Of a stretch of 64,000 nt of DNA, positions 51,806-61,278 are shown piece after piece. A program made the translations under genes and the position numbers. Source of the stretch: Thaumasiovibrio sp047250365 (GTDB lineage: Bacteria; Pseudomonadota; Gammaproteobacteria; Enterobacterales; Vibrionaceae); the NCBI RefSeq assembly GCF_047250365.1, contig NZ_JBLBVL010000003.1, forward strand, positions 310,001 to 374,000, given 5' to 3'. Numbering within the stretch: the stretch's first letter is position 1; each line of letters opens with the position of its first letter. The notes under the pieces are model-generated. The model was given only the letters and a program-made list of their open reading frames with translations. It was not told the DNA's origin and ran no database searches.

Positions 51806-53998
51806 TTAGCAAGACCCTACGACCTTCCATGGACCTCCTTGATCAGGTTCATTACCCATTGTCCACCATTGGGCTTCATAGATGATTTCGTTGTAAGAAA
51901 CTTGATCACCACTGTTGTAGACTTCAGTCGGTGACCAAGGTAAAGCGCACACGTTCCCAGAGCCTTCTTCAAAAGCGACCGATAGAGACATGTTGCTTGA
52001 TACATTTGGAATGGTTAATGAGGCGGCAAGTGGCTGCTCTACACCGTCGAGAATAATAGATGCAACCTGGTAGCCAGAATCAGGGACGAAGAGCACGGTG
52101 TATGCTTCACCGCCTTTTGCGTATAATTGCCCCAACTCATCTGGTGTGGGAGAAACTGTTCCACCAGTCGTTGATACTGTGACAGAGAGAACATAAACAA
52201 TAGCATTCTCAGTCGTTATTTCAGAGAAGTCACCGCTAAACCCGCTGAAGTTGTCTGCGGTTAGATCGTCTACATTAATGTGTGAAATAATGACTTTCTT
52301 TTTGTCTCCCTGTGCGAATGGGTCTAAAAGTGACAGTACAACATTGCTTCCTTCTTGGGTTAGCTTGACGGCAGAGAACGGAATAGGTTGATCCGCAGGC
52401 ACTGTGAGCACCGTTTTCTCAACGTCAAAGTAGCCGACTTCCAATACCGAATTCCATCCCCAAGTTAGCCAATTAAGTGGAACAATGAAGCCTAAGCGGT
52501 CAAAACTCCCTGTAACGTCAACAAACATATCAGGATGAAGGTCGGCTAACGTTAGACCAATAAGCTCATAAGACGCATAGATACCTCCGTCAGCAGCTTG
52601 AGGTCCGATAACAATCGAGTTGGCGGTTTGGTACGCTTTAAGATGTTTAAAACCAATGCCGGCTGAACCTTTGATTTTGTCTACGGCTGGATTAAAATCG
52701 TCGACAACGTATGTACCTTGCCATGACATGGTGTAGACATTTGACTTAAAGAGTAGATTTTCGACACCGACCGCATTGATGCTGTCAGCGGTGATGTTTT
52801 CCAATATTACCGTTTGATTGCCGAACTGTAATTCGGCGCCTGCGCCAGTATCACTAATGACAACATTACCAAGGGGATCATCTTGAACCCAACCACTAAG
52901 TACGATTCGGTCTGCATCGAGTCGGAAATCCTTAACGGTTGTTATTGATTTCGCTTGCTCATTTAGTTGAAGCGTATTACTTCCTCCCCCTAAAATAACG
53001 GTATCATTGCCCCAGCCAGCATACAGAACTTCGTCGTATTTTGAGCCTTGAGTAACGCTGTCTCCAGGTACATCAAAAAGGGTGTTGTAGCCGCCGAACT
53101 TGTAAACATAGGTAGTAATGCAAGTGCCGATTTCATCACAGGTAATTTTGTCTTCGATTAGCAGACTGGCTGTTCCCCATGCGCCACGTAGGTGCGCGGC
53201 AGCAAGTATGCCTGACATGGTCGGCAGGACTTCTACGGTGTTACCATCGGTATCGGTACCAGTCCAACTTTTCTGGAACACTTGTTCCCATGTCATGTCC
53301 GCATCGGCTAGAAGTTTCGAGATGATGCCATAGTTGAAATGCATGGCATCACGGATCACCATCTCTTGGTTGTCGATGACCTTCAAGCCGTCAAGAGAGC
53401 TCACTCCATTTTTACCCGTAAAGGTTCCTAGCCAACGGTTGTTGTCGGTGACATAAACTTGATTTCCTCCAGAGCCTTCTATTTCCGCAAGAGCCTCTGT
53501 TCGGCACCCAATCCAAGTTGAATCTGGTACAAACATGTAGAAGCTGTCGTACTCGTTGCCATCAATATTTACCGTTTGTGGGCTGTAATAACCGGAATCA
53601 ATTAGTACCGCTTCACCGAGTTGATAGCCAATGAAACCCCACGCGTTTGTAGAGTTAAACTGCATCTCTTTAAACATTTCTGGGGAGGTTGGCGTCGCTG
53701 GGTTATAAATTGAATCAAGTCCGAGTTTTTGGAAATACTCTCGAATGGTGGTGGGCTCGGATATCATAGAGCCCGTACTACAATCACGAACCAATCTACC
53801 CGGAGCGGTTACTTGAGCGTAGTTATATACTGGGTTGTCATAGTTTTCCGTGTAAAAGTCAGCAAGTTCAGGGTTAATCCCAGACTCAAAATTTCTTAAT
53901 GAGTCGAGAAAGTTTTGCATTCCACCATTTGCGCCTTCCGCATATCCGGCCGTTGATATTGAAAGCAAAATAGCGGTCGTTATAAGCTTTTTTATCAT
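51806..53998 (-). CDS. Secreted multidomain protein with lysozyme-like N-terminus and chitin-binding C-terminus
   Basis: A 730-residue protein with a signal peptide (GYAE, cleavage near residue 20). Residues 25-200: a region that looks like a lysozyme-type fold, with FLDSLRNFESG (Glu38 as possible acid) and NAWGFIGYQLGEAVLID near 118. Residues about 310-480: RTX-like beta stretches (GWGNDTVILGGGSNTLQLN). Residues about 605-675: an Ig/InlB-like repeat. Residues 683-730: a carbohydrate-binding module of the family 5/12 kind (WSPTEVYNSGDQVSYN, ending WKVVGSC), which binds chitin. It probably attacks or holds a chitin- or peptidoglycan-like polymer. It lies 136 bp upstream of the PTS operon on the same strand. 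No known enzyme family is certain. Confidence 0.7.
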   Translation of the reverse strand: MIKKLITTAILLSISTAGYAEGANGGMQNFLDSLRNFESGINPELADFYTENYDNPVYNYAQVTAPGRLVRDCSTGSMISEPTTIREYFQKLGLDSIYNPATPTSPEMFKEMQFNSTNAWGFIGYQLGEAVLIDSGYYSPQTVNIDGNEYDSFYMFVPDSTWIGCRTEALAEIEGSGGNQVYVTDNNRWLGTFTGKNGVSSLDGLKVIDNQEMVIRDAMHFNYGIISKLLADADMTWEQVFQKSWTGTDTDGNTVEVLPTMSGILAAAHLRGAWGTASLLIEDKITCDEIGTCITTYVYKFGGYNTLFDVPGDSVTQGSKYDEVLYAGWGNDTVILGGGSNTLQLNEQAKSITTVKDFRLDADRIVLSGWVQDDPLGNVVISDTGAGAELQFGNQTVILENITADSINAVGVENLLFKSNVYTMSWQGTYVVDDFNPAVDKIKGSAGIGFKHLKAYQTANSIVIGPQAADGGIYASYELIGLTLADLHPDMFVDVTGSFDRLGFIVPLNWLTWGWNSVLEVGYFDVEKTVLTVPADQPIPFSAVKLTQEGSNVVLSLLDPFAQGDKKKVIISHINVDDLTADNFSGFSGDFSEITTENAIVYVLSVTVSTTGGTVSPTPDELGQLYAKGGEAYTVLFVPDSGYQVASIILDGVEQPLAASLTIPNVSSNMSLSVAFEEGSGNVCALPWSPTEVYNSGDQVSYNEIIYEAQWWTMGNEPDQGGPWKVVGSC

Positions 53999-54229
53999 TC
54001 TTATGATTCCTTGTATGGCAGTACTTCGCTTGAGACTGCCACTGTTAACTTATAAAGGCAGGTTGAACGAATTAATGCCAGAAATTAAACTTCTTGCAAA
54101 TTACGATTTTTGGGTACGTCGATCTAAGATTTCATTTTCACTAAACTATTAATTTCTCACAATCTCCTATTTTCATTTTGTCGGTTAAGAGTGTTTTCGT
54201 TAAGGACAGTGTTTCTATGTTTTTCAAAC

Positions 54230-55531
54230 TTAGCTTCCATACACTCCAAGAGTGAAAGCTAGGTTAAGAATTAATCCTGTGCTAATTGATGCAATGATCG
54301 GAATTGCTATTTTTAAGATAGGCCGCCCCAATAATTCATTAATCATGTATATCGTAATAAAAATAGATAAGCCTGTTGTTTCTCCCATCTTAAATGATGC
54401 AATGGAGCCACCAATGAGAAGAGCAAATTCCATCAGCGTATTTAACGCGTCTCGTATGTTATCTGCTGCTGTTTTTACAATGGGGAAACGTGTAAAAACA
54501 AAACTGATTTTGCCCAGCAGGGCAATTTCTACGCCGATCGTTAATGCCCCGAGTAAAGCCGCTATCTGCGGGTTTGGGGATAAATAACCGACAACAAAAA
54601 CGAAAGTCATTCCGACGGTTCCATATACTCCCGTCGTCAAAGCGGTCATAGCAATTAAAGGCATAAAGCTGATCCCACGCACCAGTTCCCCAAGAGCAGC
54701 TTGATGAACGGCGACCTGATTGTTGAGTTCATCCGTTGCTAGGTTTACTTCCATTAGTGCAAATGTAGACACTTCGGAACCAGCCAGTACTCCAATATTG
54801 GTAGCAGCAGCAATTAGGGCACCTATCGTGCACAATAAAGGGATTTTCCGAACAATTTTTCGATAATTGTCCTTAAAAGTGTCAAGCAAAGAAGAGCAAT
54901 CCGTGGGGCTTATGCCTTGATTACCTTTTTGCCTCTCATTAAGAATAATCACAGCGATGTATGCAAGCAGGCCAGTTATAAGCTGTACAGACTCTGAGTA
55001 TGAGGAATCCAACGCTGTGGCGACTAAACGCGAAAGTAGCGCGATAAGAGCGACAGAGATCCCTGAACGTGGCCCAAATTGATTTGAAGCGGCGATGATT
55101 GGAAATAATGCAATGGCAGGCATCACTAGACGGCCTAGCTCTTTTAGTGCCAATAGAATATCAATAGATAGGCTGCTCAGGGCTGAGTCGAAAAATGCGA
55201 AACAGACCACCACCGTGACTCCCCATAAACCGCCAACGAGTGTTGCAGTGATTCGATTGGCAATCACTACACCAATGATGTCAGCAGGAAGAAAAAGAAG
55301 CCATGGATTTAGAAAACCACTAGCAAGAGTAAATGAGACACCTACAGATAAAATAAAGCCAATAGAGAGTCCAAAAGCCATACTCCCAGCATTTCGGTGA
55401 GATAAATGTCCAGAAGCTATTTGAGGAACCAGCGGGCGTATACCATCATGAAAAATGGCAGCTCCTATGTTTGATGCTAATGCAGTTACTGCACATAGTA
55501 ACGCTACTAATTCTAAACCTAGAGAAGTCAT
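54230..55531 (-). CDS. YhfT-type membrane protein, second copy
   Basis: A 433-residue membrane protein with about ten hydrophobic segments. It matches the YhfT encoded at 58701 over its length: AAIFHDGIRPLVPQ near residue 25, FGLSIGFILSVG, GFLNPWLLFLPADI, TNIGVLAGSEVSTFAL and TALTTGVYGTVGMTFVFVVG. YhfT is a probable transporter of unknown substrate. It is divergent from yhfZ and has the likely yhf operator 73 bp upstream, so it belongs to the same regulon. Confidence 0.83.
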   Translation of the reverse strand: MTSLGLELVALLCAVTALASNIGAAIFHDGIRPLVPQIASGHLSHRNAGSMAFGLSIGFILSVGVSFTLASGFLNPWLLFLPADIIGVVIANRITATLVGGLWGVTVVVCFAFFDSALSSLSIDILLALKELGRLVMPAIALFPIIAASNQFGPRSGISVALIALLSRLVATALDSSYSESVQLITGLLAYIAVIILNERQKGNQGISPTDCSSLLDTFKDNYRKIVRKIPLLCTIGALIAAATNIGVLAGSEVSTFALMEVNLATDELNNQVAVHQAALGELVRGISFMPLIAMTALTTGVYGTVGMTFVFVVGYLSPNPQIAALLGALTIGVEIALLGKISFVFTRFPIVKTAADNIRDALNTLMEFALLIGGSIASFKMGETTGLSIFITIYMINELLGRPILKIAIPIIASISTGLILNLAFTLGVYGS

Positions 55532-55603
55532 TACGCCGCCTCTATCATTATTTATCTATTGTTTATGTTGAGTATCTATAAGATCAACAGTGCTTAATAA
55601 ACC

Positions 55604-55625
55604 AATCTTCAAAATAGTGAAGATT
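55604..55625. promoter_or_regulatory. Probable yhf operator 1, upstream of yhfT copy 2
   Basis: AATCTTCA and TGAAGATT form a perfect inverted repeat around AAATAG. Sixteen of the central eighteen bases, TCTTCAAAATAGTGAAGA, recur in front of yhfZ with one change. A dimeric winged-helix regulator such as YhfZ would suit the site. Confidence 0.7.
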
Positions 55626-55631
55626 TTAACT

Positions 55632-56066
55632 GATAAAAACATACCCAGGTATGTACTATTTCATCCGATAATTTCATATAAGATATGTCTATTATTCAAT
55701 GCGGCACATCTTTTGTCTTCAATATTTTGAAAAAATAATATACGATATTTCTGGTGGTGACACTTTTGTAGATAAATTTTGCGACTGACATCTTGTTATT
55801 GTTTAATCTGTATTGTTAGCCATGGAACGAAGTTCTCTGAGTGAGTTGGTAGCAACCTGTTTTTCTAAGGAATAACCAGGGCATAGGTTAATGTGACGTA
55901 AATCATTCCATTAATTGAAATATAAGACTGGTGACCTGATGAACTCACAAGCTTGTTATCGTGCCAGCAGTATCTTTCCTCACTATTGAAAAGAATGTGT
56001 TTTTTTGCACTATGTCGCACATTTCTGTTGATTTTCTTTTGGTTTTTATCAATTACTGATAATTTA
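55632..56066. promoter_or_regulatory. Divergent intergenic region of the yhf locus
   Basis: About 430 AT-rich bases between the two operator-like repeats. The promoters of the yhf operon and of the divergent yhfT copy should lie near the two ends. I see no gene or RNA inside; a minus-strand frame at 55865-56146 is not supported. Confidence 0.4.
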
Positions 56067-56084
56067 TCTTCAAAATAGTGAACA
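56067..56084. promoter_or_regulatory. Probable yhf operator 2, upstream of yhfZ
   Basis: TCTTCA-AAATAG-TGAACA, one base away from the perfect repeat at 55606-55623. It ends 8 bp before the yhfZ start, where a bound repressor would block transcription or translation start. Confidence 0.7.
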
Positions 56085-56092
56085 TTTATAAT

Positions 56093-56989
56093 ATGTCTAT
56101 GAAGTATATCAGTAAAGAAGGCGCGGCGATTATGAACGTCGCTCAATATTTAATGACAACGTCCGAAGGCGATAGGCTGCGAACGATTGATTCACTTTCA
56201 GATGAGTACTCCGTATCTGTGGGGTTTATTCAGAAAGCATTGAGTACAATTGAGCAGCGTGGAGCGGTTTCATTATCTAAGCAAGGTCGAAATGGCACGT
56301 ACATTGCGCGGCTAGATTACCGTCAATTAGCACAGTGTGCCGGGATTAGTAATGTAGTTTGTGCTATGCCGCTGCCTTACACCCGCCACTACGAAGGTTT
56401 GGCAAGCGGATTGAAAGCACAGCTGGGCGACTTGCCACTTTATTTCGCCCATATGCGTGGTGCTAGTGTGCGTGCAGAGTGTTTGTTAAACCAAACATAC
56501 GACATGGCTATTATGTCAAAGTTAGCAGCAAAAGAGTTGGCAGATGGGCTTATTACGGCGATTGAGTTGGGCCCGAACTCTTATTCGCATCAACACCGCT
56601 TGATCTATCGGCGAGGAAGTTACGAGCAAATACGACGTGTCGGAGTGGATCCTGATTCACCAGATCAGAGGATTTTAACAGAACAAGCTTTTGCCGGCAG
56701 TGTGATTGAAATTGTTGAGATTCATTATGGGGAGAGTTTGTCCCATTTAATTAAAGGCGATATCGACGCTGTAGTTTGGCTGCCAGAAGCAATTGATATA
56801 GAGCGATATGGGTTAGCAACGCAATCGTTAGAGCATATTCCGAGTTGTCGCTCTGCATCAGAGGCAGTGATTTTAGTTAATGGCCGATCTGCACACATAA
56901 TCACACTGTTGAGGAGGTTATTACAAAATGATGGTCTGTTGTTGCATCAACAAGGGGTGGTAAACGGAGAGATTACGCCTAGCTATTAG
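56093..56989 (+). CDS. yhfZ: YhfZ, winged-helix regulator of the yhf operon
   Basis: A 298-residue protein matching E. coli YhfZ along its length. The N-terminal 75 residues are a winged helix (TIDSLSDEYSVSVGFIQKAL, then RGAVSLSKQGRNGTYIA); the remainder is a periplasmic-binding-protein-like sensor with VVCAMPLPYTRHYEGLASGL near residue 88. ATG 56093 gives the same start as E. coli (MS..ISKEG); ATG 56132 and the upstream GTG are less likely. It should bind the inverted repeats at 55604 and 56067 and control both divergent arms. Confidence 0.86.
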   Translation: MSMKYISKEGAAIMNVAQYLMTTSEGDRLRTIDSLSDEYSVSVGFIQKALSTIEQRGAVSLSKQGRNGTYIARLDYRQLAQCAGISNVVCAMPLPYTRHYEGLASGLKAQLGDLPLYFAHMRGASVRAECLLNQTYDMAIMSKLAAKELADGLITAIELGPNSYSHQHRLIYRRGSYEQIRRVGVDPDSPDQRILTEQAFAGSVIEIVEIHYGESLSHLIKGDIDAVVWLPEAIDIERYGLATQSLEHIPSCRSASEAVILVNGRSAHIITLLRRLLQNDGLLLHQQGVVNGEITPSY

Positions 56990-57023
56990 AGCTCTAGCCA
57001 ATTAAAACGAGGGAAGGAACATT

Positions 57024-57413
57024 ATGAAGCAAAGACTCGCACTCTTATTGCAGGCGGATGTCATTAGTCAGCGTTCTTATGTAGGAAGCCTTGAGGTACT
57101 CGCGCTGCTAAATCAAATGTTGGATTTGAAAGATGATAATGAGCAGTATCAAATGGCCATAACCCACTTAGCAAGAGCAGCTGATCGAATTTGGCAACAT
57201 GAGCCTATTCGTGAGGGGATGGACCCGGAGATTCTAGAAGAGATTTATACGGATCCGGCATGGGAAAAGGTGAACACGTTGCACCTCCAAGTTGTTGGTG
57301 CTATGGGACTTGGATGTATACCAGAAGAAGAAGAGAGCTACTTGCTTGCAAATATCTACTCGTTATATCAGTTGGATTGTGCGGTGGTTGATGAGGGAGT
57401 AGTTAATGATTGA
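57024..57413 (+). CDS. yhfY: YhfY, PRD-domain protein
   Basis: A 129-residue helical protein of the PRD kind, matching YhfY. PRD domains sense PTS phosphorylation, but this one stands alone without a DNA-binding part. Start has GGAAGGA ahead. It overlaps php by 8 bp. Confidence 0.8.
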   Translation: MKQRLALLLQADVISQRSYVGSLEVLALLNQMLDLKDDNEQYQMAITHLARAADRIWQHEPIREGMDPEILEEIYTDPAWEKVNTLHLQVVGAMGLGCIPEEEESYLLANIYSLYQLDCAVVDEGVVND

Positions 57414-58281
57414 TTGCACGGGTTACACGTATTGCCATGAGCACTTATATATTGACTTGTCTGAACAAAAGCAGGATTTAGATTGTCGACTTGATCATTA
57501 CGATGCTGTTAGGGATGAGATGCAAAATTTGCTCAAACTTGGCGTCAAAAATATCGTAGAAGTCACTAACCATTTTATGGGCAGAAATCCTCATTTTATT
57601 GAACGTTTAATCTCTGACACAGGGATAAACGTTCTTTTATCAACGGGTTATTACATTGAGGGGTTCTTCCCCAGTGATCTAAGCACGATGAGTGTTGCTG
57701 ATATCGCAAAAAGTATGGTCGATGAGATAGAAGTGGGAATAGACGGCTCAACCTTAAAAGCCAGTGTCATTGGTGAAATTGGCAGCAGCCATAACGGCTT
57801 TAGTGATACCGAACAAAAAGTTTTTCGTGCGGCGGCACGAGCTCATTTAGAAACAGGCTGTCCAATATCTACTCATCAGTCAATGAGTACGATGGGGTTG
57901 GAACAGATCGAATTATTGCAAAGCTGTGGTGTTGATTTAAAAAACGTCACCATTGGACATTGCGATCTTCGTGACAACATTAATGACATATTGATTTTGC
58001 TCGACAAAGGGTGTTACGTCCAATTCGACACGATTGGTAAAAATAGCTATTACCCTGACACTCGCCGTGCAGACACTCTGCAGATTTTGTGTGACCGAGG
58101 TTATGTTGAGCAGATCATGATGTCGATGGATATTACTCGTCGCTCTCACCTAAAAGCCAATGGAGGTGTTGGATTTAGTTATTTAATTGATTCGTTTATT
58201 CCTATGCTCAAGCAGCGAGGAGTAAGCGATGACCATATAAACGCAATGCTGAAAGATAATCCGAAACGTCTATTTGGGTAG
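57406..58281 (+). CDS. php: Php (YhfV), phosphotriesterase-like hydrolase
   Basis: A 291-residue amidohydrolase-fold protein (E. coli Php has 292). The metal site begins with CHEHLYIDLS (His-x-His), continues with the metal-bridging region VIGEIGSSHNGF, ISTHQSMSTMGLEQ, TIGHCDLRDN, and ends with the Asp in SMDITRRSHLKANGG. The natural substrate of Php is not known. Confidence 0.92.
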   Translation: MIDCTGYTYCHEHLYIDLSEQKQDLDCRLDHYDAVRDEMQNLLKLGVKNIVEVTNHFMGRNPHFIERLISDTGINVLLSTGYYIEGFFPSDLSTMSVADIAKSMVDEIEVGIDGSTLKASVIGEIGSSHNGFSDTEQKVFRAAARAHLETGCPISTHQSMSTMGLEQIELLQSCGVDLKNVTIGHCDLRDNINDILILLDKGCYVQFDTIGKNSYYPDTRRADTLQILCDRGYVEQIMMSMDITRRSHLKANGGVGFSYLIDSFIPMLKQRGVSDDHINAMLKDNPKRLFG

Positions 58282-58331
58282 TGAATTACTGCGCTAATAG
58301 AAATAACAATAACAGAAAACAAGGATAGAAC

Positions 58332-58691
58332 ATGAAGAAGATTGCTATTGCCGGATTGCAGCGTGAGCAAATTCGGGACCAAATCGAAGCCACTGCACCG
58401 AACACTTTTGAATGCCATATTATGACCGATATTGACGCGGCGATGAAAGTAAAGTCGGGTGAGATGGATTATTTTATTGGTTGCTGCAATACCGGCGCGG
58501 GAGGGGCTCTCGCCATGGCCATTGCCATTATTGGGTTCAACCAAAGCTGCACTATAGCTAAGCCTTCGATCCAAGCTAAGGTCGATGAAGTCAAGCAGTT
58601 CATCAACGAAGGTCGAGTGGCTTTTGGCCTTTCGGTAGAGCATGTTGAACATGCTGTTCCTCTGCTGACAGGTATTCTGGCTGAAAATTAA
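58332..58691 (+). CDS. yhfU: YhfU, DUF2620 protein
   Basis: A 119-residue protein matching YhfU, with a glycine-rich loop FIGCCNTGAGGALAMAIAI near residue 50 that resembles a PTS glucitol EIIB-like fold. Function unknown. It precedes yhfT by 9 bp. Confidence 0.85.
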   Translation: MKKIAIAGLQREQIRDQIEATAPNTFECHIMTDIDAAMKVKSGEMDYFIGCCNTGAGGALAMAIAIIGFNQSCTIAKPSIQAKVDEVKQFINEGRVAFGLSVEHVEHAVPLLTGILAEN

Positions 58692-58700
58692 GGAAATAAT

Positions 58701-60002
58701 ATGGATATTATGCACCTTGGTCTGGTGGCCTCTTTATGTGCCATGACCGCATTAATTGCAAACATGAGTGCGGCCGTATTCCATGATGGAATTCGCCCAG
58801 TGTTGCCACAGCTGTTTGAAGGTAACATGACTCGTCGCGATGCAGGTTCGGTTGCTTTTGGTTTGTCTATAGGGTTTGTCGCTTCGGTGGGTATTTCGTT
58901 TACCTTATCTACGGGGTTACTTAACCCCTGGTTACTTTTCCTACCCACGGATATTTTAGGTGTCATGATTGGTAGTCGCTTGCTCGCAGCCGCGGCTGGT
59001 GGGCTGTGGGGTGTATTGGTCGTTACATCATTGGCCGGTGTTAACTCCGTATTGACGGGTCTTCCCGTCGATGCGCTGGGCGCTTTGGGTGAGCTTGGTA
59101 CGCCAGTGATGTCTGCTTTCGCGCTATTTCCATTGTTGGCAATCTTCTATCAGTTTGGTTGGAGAGCTGGTGCAATCGCGGCGGTAGTGATTCTTACATC
59201 TCGCTTACTGATCATGAAATTTACTGGAATTTATCCCGAGTCAATTCAGATATTTGTCGGCATGATGATGTTGGTTTTCTTTGCGGTGCAAAAAGACCTT
59301 ACTGATCGCCGCAAAGGGATAACACCGCCCGATATGTCAGGTTTGAGAAGTATATTTGATGAGAGAACCAAACGTATCGTCAAGCATTTACCATTTTTGG
59401 CGGTAACAGGCGCGCTTATAGCGGCGGTTTCTAATGGTGGTATTTTTGCGGGCTCAGAGGTCTCCATATATGCGTTAGCGGATGCCCATAAACTGACCGA
59501 CCCAATCGCTCACGATGCCGCAATGAAGCAGGTGGCGCTCTCTGAGTTTATGCGAGGATTGGGCTTTATTCCGTTGATTGCCACCACTGCTTTAGCGACC
59601 GGGGTGTATGGTGTCGTAGGAATGACCTTTGTTTTTGTTGTGGGTTACCTATCACCAAATATACCTGTAGCGGCAGCACTTGGAGCGGTGACCATTTGCC
59701 TTGAAGTCTATTTGCTACGTGGAGTAGGTCGATTTCTTGAGCAATTTCCTTCAATTCGCAATGCGTCAGATAATATTCGAAACTCAATGAATACGTTAAT
59801 GGAGTTTGCGTTATTGATTGGCGGTGTATTAGCAGTAATGAAAATGGGCTCCACAACAGGCTTTACTATCTTTGCGATGCTTTTCTTCCTCAATGAAGTT
59901 TTGGGACGCCCAATTTTGAAAATCGCAGCACCAGCAGCAGCAGCGATATTGACTGGGGTTATTTTGAACTTGTTACATGTAGTTGGACTATTCGCTTTGT
60001 AA
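58701..60002 (+). CDS. yhfT: YhfT, probable transporter
   Basis: A 433-residue membrane protein with about ten hydrophobic segments and the conserved AAVFHDGIRPVLPQ, STGLLNPWLLFLPTDI and NGGIFAGSEVSIYAL blocks. Same length as the second copy at 54230. It probably imports the substrate of the pathway; the partner could be YhfU. Confidence 0.87.
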   Translation: MDIMHLGLVASLCAMTALIANMSAAVFHDGIRPVLPQLFEGNMTRRDAGSVAFGLSIGFVASVGISFTLSTGLLNPWLLFLPTDILGVMIGSRLLAAAAGGLWGVLVVTSLAGVNSVLTGLPVDALGALGELGTPVMSAFALFPLLAIFYQFGWRAGAIAAVVILTSRLLIMKFTGIYPESIQIFVGMMMLVFFAVQKDLTDRRKGITPPDMSGLRSIFDERTKRIVKHLPFLAVTGALIAAVSNGGIFAGSEVSIYALADAHKLTDPIAHDAAMKQVALSEFMRGLGFIPLIATTALATGVYGVVGMTFVFVVGYLSPNIPVAAALGAVTICLEVYLLRGVGRFLEQFPSIRNASDNIRNSMNTLMEFALLIGGVLAVMKMGSTTGFTIFAMLFFLNEVLGRPILKIAAPAAAAILTGVILNLLHVVGLFAL

Positions 60003-60111
60003 TCGAAGTGGCGAATAGCTTGACCCTTGCTCTAGCGTGGAAACTGATGGATAAGCGCCTCCGTCACACAAAAGAGCAAGGTTCTCTAGCCTAGACAATT
60101 CAAGGAAGATT

Positions 60112-61278
60112 ATGTTTTTAGATGCTTTAGAAAGACAAAACTCAAATTTAGTCGCAGCGACTCTTTCTTTATTTTCACAAGGTAAGTTGTTGCCTGATAC
60201 GACAGTTATTGACGTTGATCAGCTGCTTGAGAACGCAAAAGCTATCAAAAGCGAAGCCAATAGGTATGGGGTTCGCTTGTACGCTATGACTAAGCAGTTT
60301 GGTCGCAATCCATTGCTTGCGAAAATGCTTATACAAGAATGTGGCTATGAAGGTATCGTCTGTGTCGATTTCAAAGAAGCACGCCTTATGGCCTCGTATG
60401 GGTTACCCATTGGCAACATTGGTCATTTAGTCCAACCACCAACTCATATGATCCCCGCTATATTGACCGAAATGAAGCCAGAAGTCGTAACCGTATATAG
60501 TTTAGAAAAGGCACGACAGATTTCAGAGGCGGCGCAACAAGCTGGACGTATTCAGGGCATACTACTCAAATTTTATCGCTCCACCGATCATCTATATGTA
60601 AATCAAGAATCTGGTTTTCCTATCGAAAAACTAGAAAGTGTTGTTGAAGCAATTGCAGAACTGCCGGGGGTCCACATTGCCGGTGTTACGCATTTCCCAT
60701 GTTTTCTTTATTCGCCAGAGAAGAAGGCTACCGCCCCAACGCCAAACTTAACGACATTAGTTGAAGCGAAAAAGCGCTTGAAGCGCTTGGGTATTGAGTG
60801 TGAACAGGTCAACGTACCATCTTCAACTTGCGTTGATACGATAAGCAAACTAGCTGAACATGGTGGAACTCATGGTGAGCCGGGTCACTCGTTGACTGGG
60901 ACCTTCCCTGCTAATGTGGATGGAACGCAAACAGAGCGGGTTGCCTCTTTGTATTTGAGTGAAATCTCTCATCATTATGAACACCATAGTTACTGTTTTG
61001 GTGGTGGTTACTATCGTCGCGGCATGATGGCGAACGCGTTCGTTGTTGACGGAAAAGAGCGCAGGCGAGTATCAGTCTTTAATGATGATAAAGACAGTAT
61101 TGATTACCACTTGAGAATCCCAGGGCATTACCCCATTGGGTCGCCGGTCATTATGGCTTTTAGAAGCCAAGTGTTTGTGACTCGCAGTGATGTGGTTTTG
61201 TTGCGTGATGTGGCAACGCCGAATCCTAAAGTGCTCGCCATTTTTGATGCACTGGGCAATGAGGTCGCTTATGGCTAA
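60112..61278 (+). CDS. yhfX: YhfX, alanine-racemase-fold PLP enzyme
   Basis: A 388-residue protein with an N-terminal alanine racemase-type barrel. The PLP lysine is likely in YAMTKQFGRNP near residue 60, with GVTHFPCF near 195 and HGEPGHSLTGTFPAN near 255. The C-terminus lacks the usual second beta-domain tyrosine that I can identify. Likely an amino-acid racemase or decarboxylase of unknown substrate. It overlaps yhfW by 8 bp. Confidence 0.86.
   Translation: MFLDALERQNSNLVAATLSLFSQGKLLPDTTVIDVDQLLENAKAIKSEANRYGVRLYAMTKQFGRNPLLAKMLIQECGYEGIVCVDFKEARLMASYGLPIGNIGHLVQPPTHMIPAILTEMKPEVVTVYSLEKARQISEAAQQAGRIQGILLKFYRSTDHLYVNQESGFPIEKLESVVEAIAELPGVHIAGVTHFPCFLYSPEKKATAPTPNLTTLVEAKKRLKRLGIECEQVNVPSSTCVDTISKLAEHGGTHGEPGHSLTGTFPANVDGTQTERVASLYLSEISHHYEHHSYCFGGGYYRRGMMANAFVVDGKERRRVSVFNDDKDSIDYHLRIPGHYPIGSPVIMAFRSQVFVTRSDVVLLRDVATPNPKVLAIFDALGNEVAYG

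Noticed and set aside
55865..56146. A 93-codon minus-strand frame in the yhf intergenic region
   Set aside because: It crosses the operator and yhfZ start, has no ribosome site and no recognisable protein features.
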